Positions 62,064-64,000 of a DNA stretch of 64,000 bases are shown piece by piece. Under the pieces are notes generated by a model that searched no databases, had not been told where the DNA came from, and worked only from the letters and a program-made list of their open reading frames with translations. The position numbers and the translations under genes are program-made. Origin of the DNA: Spirosoma pollinicola (GTDB lineage: Bacteria > Bacteroidota > Bacteroidia > Cytophagales > Spirosomataceae); the NCBI RefSeq assembly GCF_002831565.1, contig NZ_CP025096.1:3821027-3885026 (forward strand). The letters are read 5' to 3'. Position 1 is the stretch's first letter. The number at the start of each line of letters is the position of its first letter.

Positions 62064-63107
62064 AAACGAAATCTGCTGAGTTAAATACGTTGCCTGTTCA
62101 TCGCCGTTAATACGAACGGTTGCAGTTATCGGTTTTGCGGCCCAGTTAATGGTAATAAGGCCATAGTTCAGTTTGGTAACCATATCGCCAACCCGGTATT
62201 GATTGGCTTCTACATGCGGGGCCGATACGTGCGTGAGGCCGCTGCTCGTAATATCGAACAGGTCATAGCCCAGACCGGGTACACTAACCTTAGAGACTTC
62301 GGCCATGTGCCGGTCGCCACTGATGAAAAGAGCACCTTTGGGTTTCGTTTTGGCGATCAAATCCAGTAAGCGCTTTCGGGCTGTGGGGAAGTTGGCCCAT
62401 TTTTCATAAACGTGTTCTTCGGGTAGAACCTGAACGCCACTGCCAATAATATGCACGTCGGCATCCGATTTGGTAAGCTGCTGCTCCAGCCACTTCCACT
62501 GCGCTTCACCCAGCATATCGCCCGATGGATCGGGGACATTTACTTTATTTTCTTTCTTCAGAGGGTCGCGGAAATAACGGGCATCCAGCAAAATGACTTT
62601 CACCCGTTGCCCTTTCGGTCCGTAGGTGTGAACGGAGTAGCCGCCTTCCTGTTGCCGTAGCGGGCTGGTTGACGGTACATCCAGAAAATCGAGCATAAGC
62701 TGCTGGCTTTCTTTCCGCTTCGGATATTCTTTTCCGCCATCGTTGACGCCATAATCGTGATCGTCCCACACGCCAATAATGGGCGTCAATTGCCGCAATT
62801 GTTGATAAACCGGATTCGACTTTTGAATAGCATATTTAGCCCTCAGCGTGTCCATACTTTCCGAATCGCCGTAAATATTATCGCCAAGCCAAACCCACAC
62901 GTCTGGTTTCTGCGCTACAATATCATCCCATAACGGCTGTGGGCGTTTTTGATCGCTACACGATCCAAAGGCGATTTTAGTAATTGCTTTTGTTCGTGAA
63001 GAATCAGCTTGTTTAAATGATAGAGTAGAAGATGTGTCAGACTTTGGCGTCCGGCATCCTGCCAAAGCGATACCAGCAAACAGGCTGAGGGTGAGAAGTT
63101 TTTTCAT
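62061..63107 (-). CDS. PhoD-type metallophosphatase lipoprotein
   Basis: 348 residues with a lipobox (LAGC, Cys18). The alkaline phosphatase D core is present: AFGSCSDQKRPQPLWDDI, VWVWLGDNIYGDSES, GVWDDHDYGVNDGG, GSGVQVLPEEHVYEKW and ALFISGDRHMAEVSKV. These supply the metal ligands of the PhoD group (phosphodiesterase or phosphatase with Ca/Fe). It is anchored to a membrane by its lipid. Monocistronic, opposite to fabI. Possible roles include phosphate scavenging or turnover of phosphorylated polymers. Confidence 0.9.
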   Translation of the reverse strand: MKKLLTLSLFAGIALAGCRTPKSDTSSTLSFKQADSSRTKAITKIAFGSCSDQKRPQPLWDDIVAQKPDVWVWLGDNIYGDSESMDTLRAKYAIQKSNPVYQQLRQLTPIIGVWDDHDYGVNDGGKEYPKRKESQQLMLDFLDVPSTSPLRQQEGGYSVHTYGPKGQRVKVILLDARYFRDPLKKENKVNVPDPSGDMLGEAQWKWLEQQLTKSDADVHIIGSGVQVLPEEHVYEKWANFPTARKRLLDLIAKTKPKGALFISGDRHMAEVSKVSVPGLGYDLFDITSSGLTHVSAPHVEANQYRVGDMVTKLNYGLITINWAAKPITATVRINGDEQATYLTQQISF

Positions 63108-63133
63108 TCGAGTTGGGATATTTTATAACTACT

Positions 63134-63224
63134 GTAGCGTGGAATGGTATTCTGCGCAGCCGCCAGGCTAAAATAAGCTGACGTTGTTAGCCTGACGGCT
63201 ACGCGGGCTAAAGACCCACGCTAC
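63134..63224. repeat. Nested inverted repeat upstream of the phosphatase
   Basis: Outer arms GTAGCGTGG (63134-63142) and CCACGCTAC (63216-63224). Inner arms 63154-63171 and 63187-63204 (18 nt, two G-U pairs, GCGCAGCCGCCAGGCTAA). The two-stem layout is like that at 21140-21290, though the sequences differ. Confidence 0.75.
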
Positions 63225-63329
63225 GAAACCAAAAGTAAAAAAGCCAGACTGTTTATTTGCCAGCTTCAAGATTTGTTAACAGGTGGAAATCCCCTTTCTC
63301 CCCCTCGTCCCTTTCCTCCTTCCTCCCTT

Positions 63330-64000
63330 TTAACTTTCCCAACTCCGAATAATCCGACTTCCATTTTCAGTCGATTCTGCCCGGATAAAGTTGTCTACTT
63401 CTTGCTGAAGTTCTTCTACGTGCGAGATGATACCAACCACCCGGTTTTCGGAGCGAAGGGCTTTTAGTGTTTTGAATACCGTTTGCAGCGAATCTTTATC
63501 GAGGGTTCCGAAGCCTTCATCCAGGAAAAACAGATTCTGTTTGGCTTTCGTCAAATGCTGAATATTGTCGGATAATGCCAATGCCAGCGATAGAGCCGCC
63601 TGGAATGTCTGCCCGCCGGATAGTGTTTTCACGCTACGAACCTCGCCACTATTGAGGTAATCGCGCACCAGAAAATTATTCTTGTCGTCCAGTTCGAGCC
63701 GTAGTTGGTTGTTGGTCAGTTTGAAAAAACGCTCGTTAGCTGATTCGCAGAGGTTTTTCAGGTAAACCGACGAAACGTAGTTCACGAAGCCCTGCGCTCT
63801 GAACATCTCGTCCATTTTCTTTAAATCCTGTCGCCGTAGGTCGAGGTCGTCGTGCCGTTTCTGATGCGCCTGTTTTTGCTGCCACTGCGTTTCGAGTGAT
63901 GCCAACACGCTTGTAGCCTTACCGTGATCTTTGTTCAAGGCATCTTTTTCGGTTTGCAACCCCGTTAATTGTTGCTGAATCGTCGCTAATTCGACCGGAT
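63330..64000 (-). CDS. sbcC: Exonuclease subunit SbcC, C-terminal part (partial)
   Basis: The frame is open to the window edge at 64000, so the N-terminal Walker A half and most of the coiled coil are missing. The visible 223 residues have the end of the coiled coil (RHDDLDLRRQDLKKMDEMFR), the ABC signature in VKTLSGGQTFQAALSLALAL and Walker B NLFFLDEGFGTLDKDSLQTV, with the closing His in VGIISHVEEL. SbcC pairs with SbcD to cut hairpin and protein-blocked DNA ends. This is of interest in a genome so rich in long palindromes, which are SbcCD substrates. Confidence 0.88.
   Translation of the reverse strand, partial: PVELATIQQQLTGLQTEKDALNKDHGKATSVLASLETQWQQKQAHQKRHDDLDLRRQDLKKMDEMFRAQGFVNYVSSVYLKNLCESANERFFKLTNNQLRLELDDKNNFLVRDYLNSGEVRSVKTLSGGQTFQAALSLALALSDNIQHLTKAKQNLFFLDEGFGTLDKDSLQTVFKTLKALRSENRVVGIISHVEELQQEVDNFIRAESTENGSRIIRSWES

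Noticed and set aside
1..64000. CRISPR arrays, prophage, rRNA, integrase or attachment sites
   Set aside because: No regularly spaced direct repeats, phage genes or rRNA were seen. The repeats here are inverted, and neither tRNA shows a duplicated 3' end.

Overview
The window looks like a chromosomal segment of a member of the Bacteroidota, most like the Cytophagales (Spirosoma-type). The evidence is a SusC/SusD pair, a protein with a type IX secretion C-terminal sorting domain, several MacB/FtsX-type permease and outer-membrane beta-barrel genes, TAnnTTTG promoter boxes, and start codons without strong Shine-Dalgarno sites. No plasmid, phage or rRNA genes are visible. Two tRNAs (Arg-CCG and Gly-CCC) are present. 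All family names come from motif recognition by eye; no database search was run.

Layout. 1-13 kb is mostly housekeeping: a partial Wzi/RemB-like outer-membrane protein, upp, a large secreted subtilisin-fold peptidase, a LolA-like carrier with ftsK upstream of it, pyrD, cysM, a stand-alone LytTR regulator and a long-chain acyl-CoA ligase. 13-16 kb is sparse and holds hairpins, a small protein and an acyltransferase gene split by an in-frame TGA. 16-31 kb is a glycan-utilisation locus: SusC, SusD, a haem/FG-GAP protein on the other strand, then a run of secreted enzymes (GH18, GH29 fucosidase, large alpha/beta hydrolase, GH92 mannosidase). The suite fits breakdown of N-glycan-like or chitin-like material. 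An ECF sigma factor with a membrane partner follows. 32.5-34 kb holds an IS110-family element inserted in one arm of a long palindromic repeat. 34-39 kb encodes a TonB-receptor-like barrel and an ABC permease. 39-49 kb carries RNase R, a degenerate PolB-type exonuclease homologue, lipB, yraN, an S41 peptidase and a conserved protein of unknown function. 49-51 kb holds small orphan genes. 51-64 kb has a multi-PAS histidine kinase, a beta-propeller protein, bioA, a KdsC-type phosphatase, an rRNA m5C methyltransferase, fabI, a PhoD-type phosphatase and the C-terminal end of sbcC.

The most distinctive trait is the density of long, often perfect inverted repeats between genes, in several families. 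The strongest candidate for a little-described system is the IS110 element. Removing it restores a perfect 39-bp-arm palindrome. Its 231-bp 5' non-coding segment folds on paper into one long nested rod, as expected for a bridge-RNA-type guide. Its transposase gene carries two copies of a 17-nt mini-hairpin with compensatory base changes, and the second copy breaks the frame.
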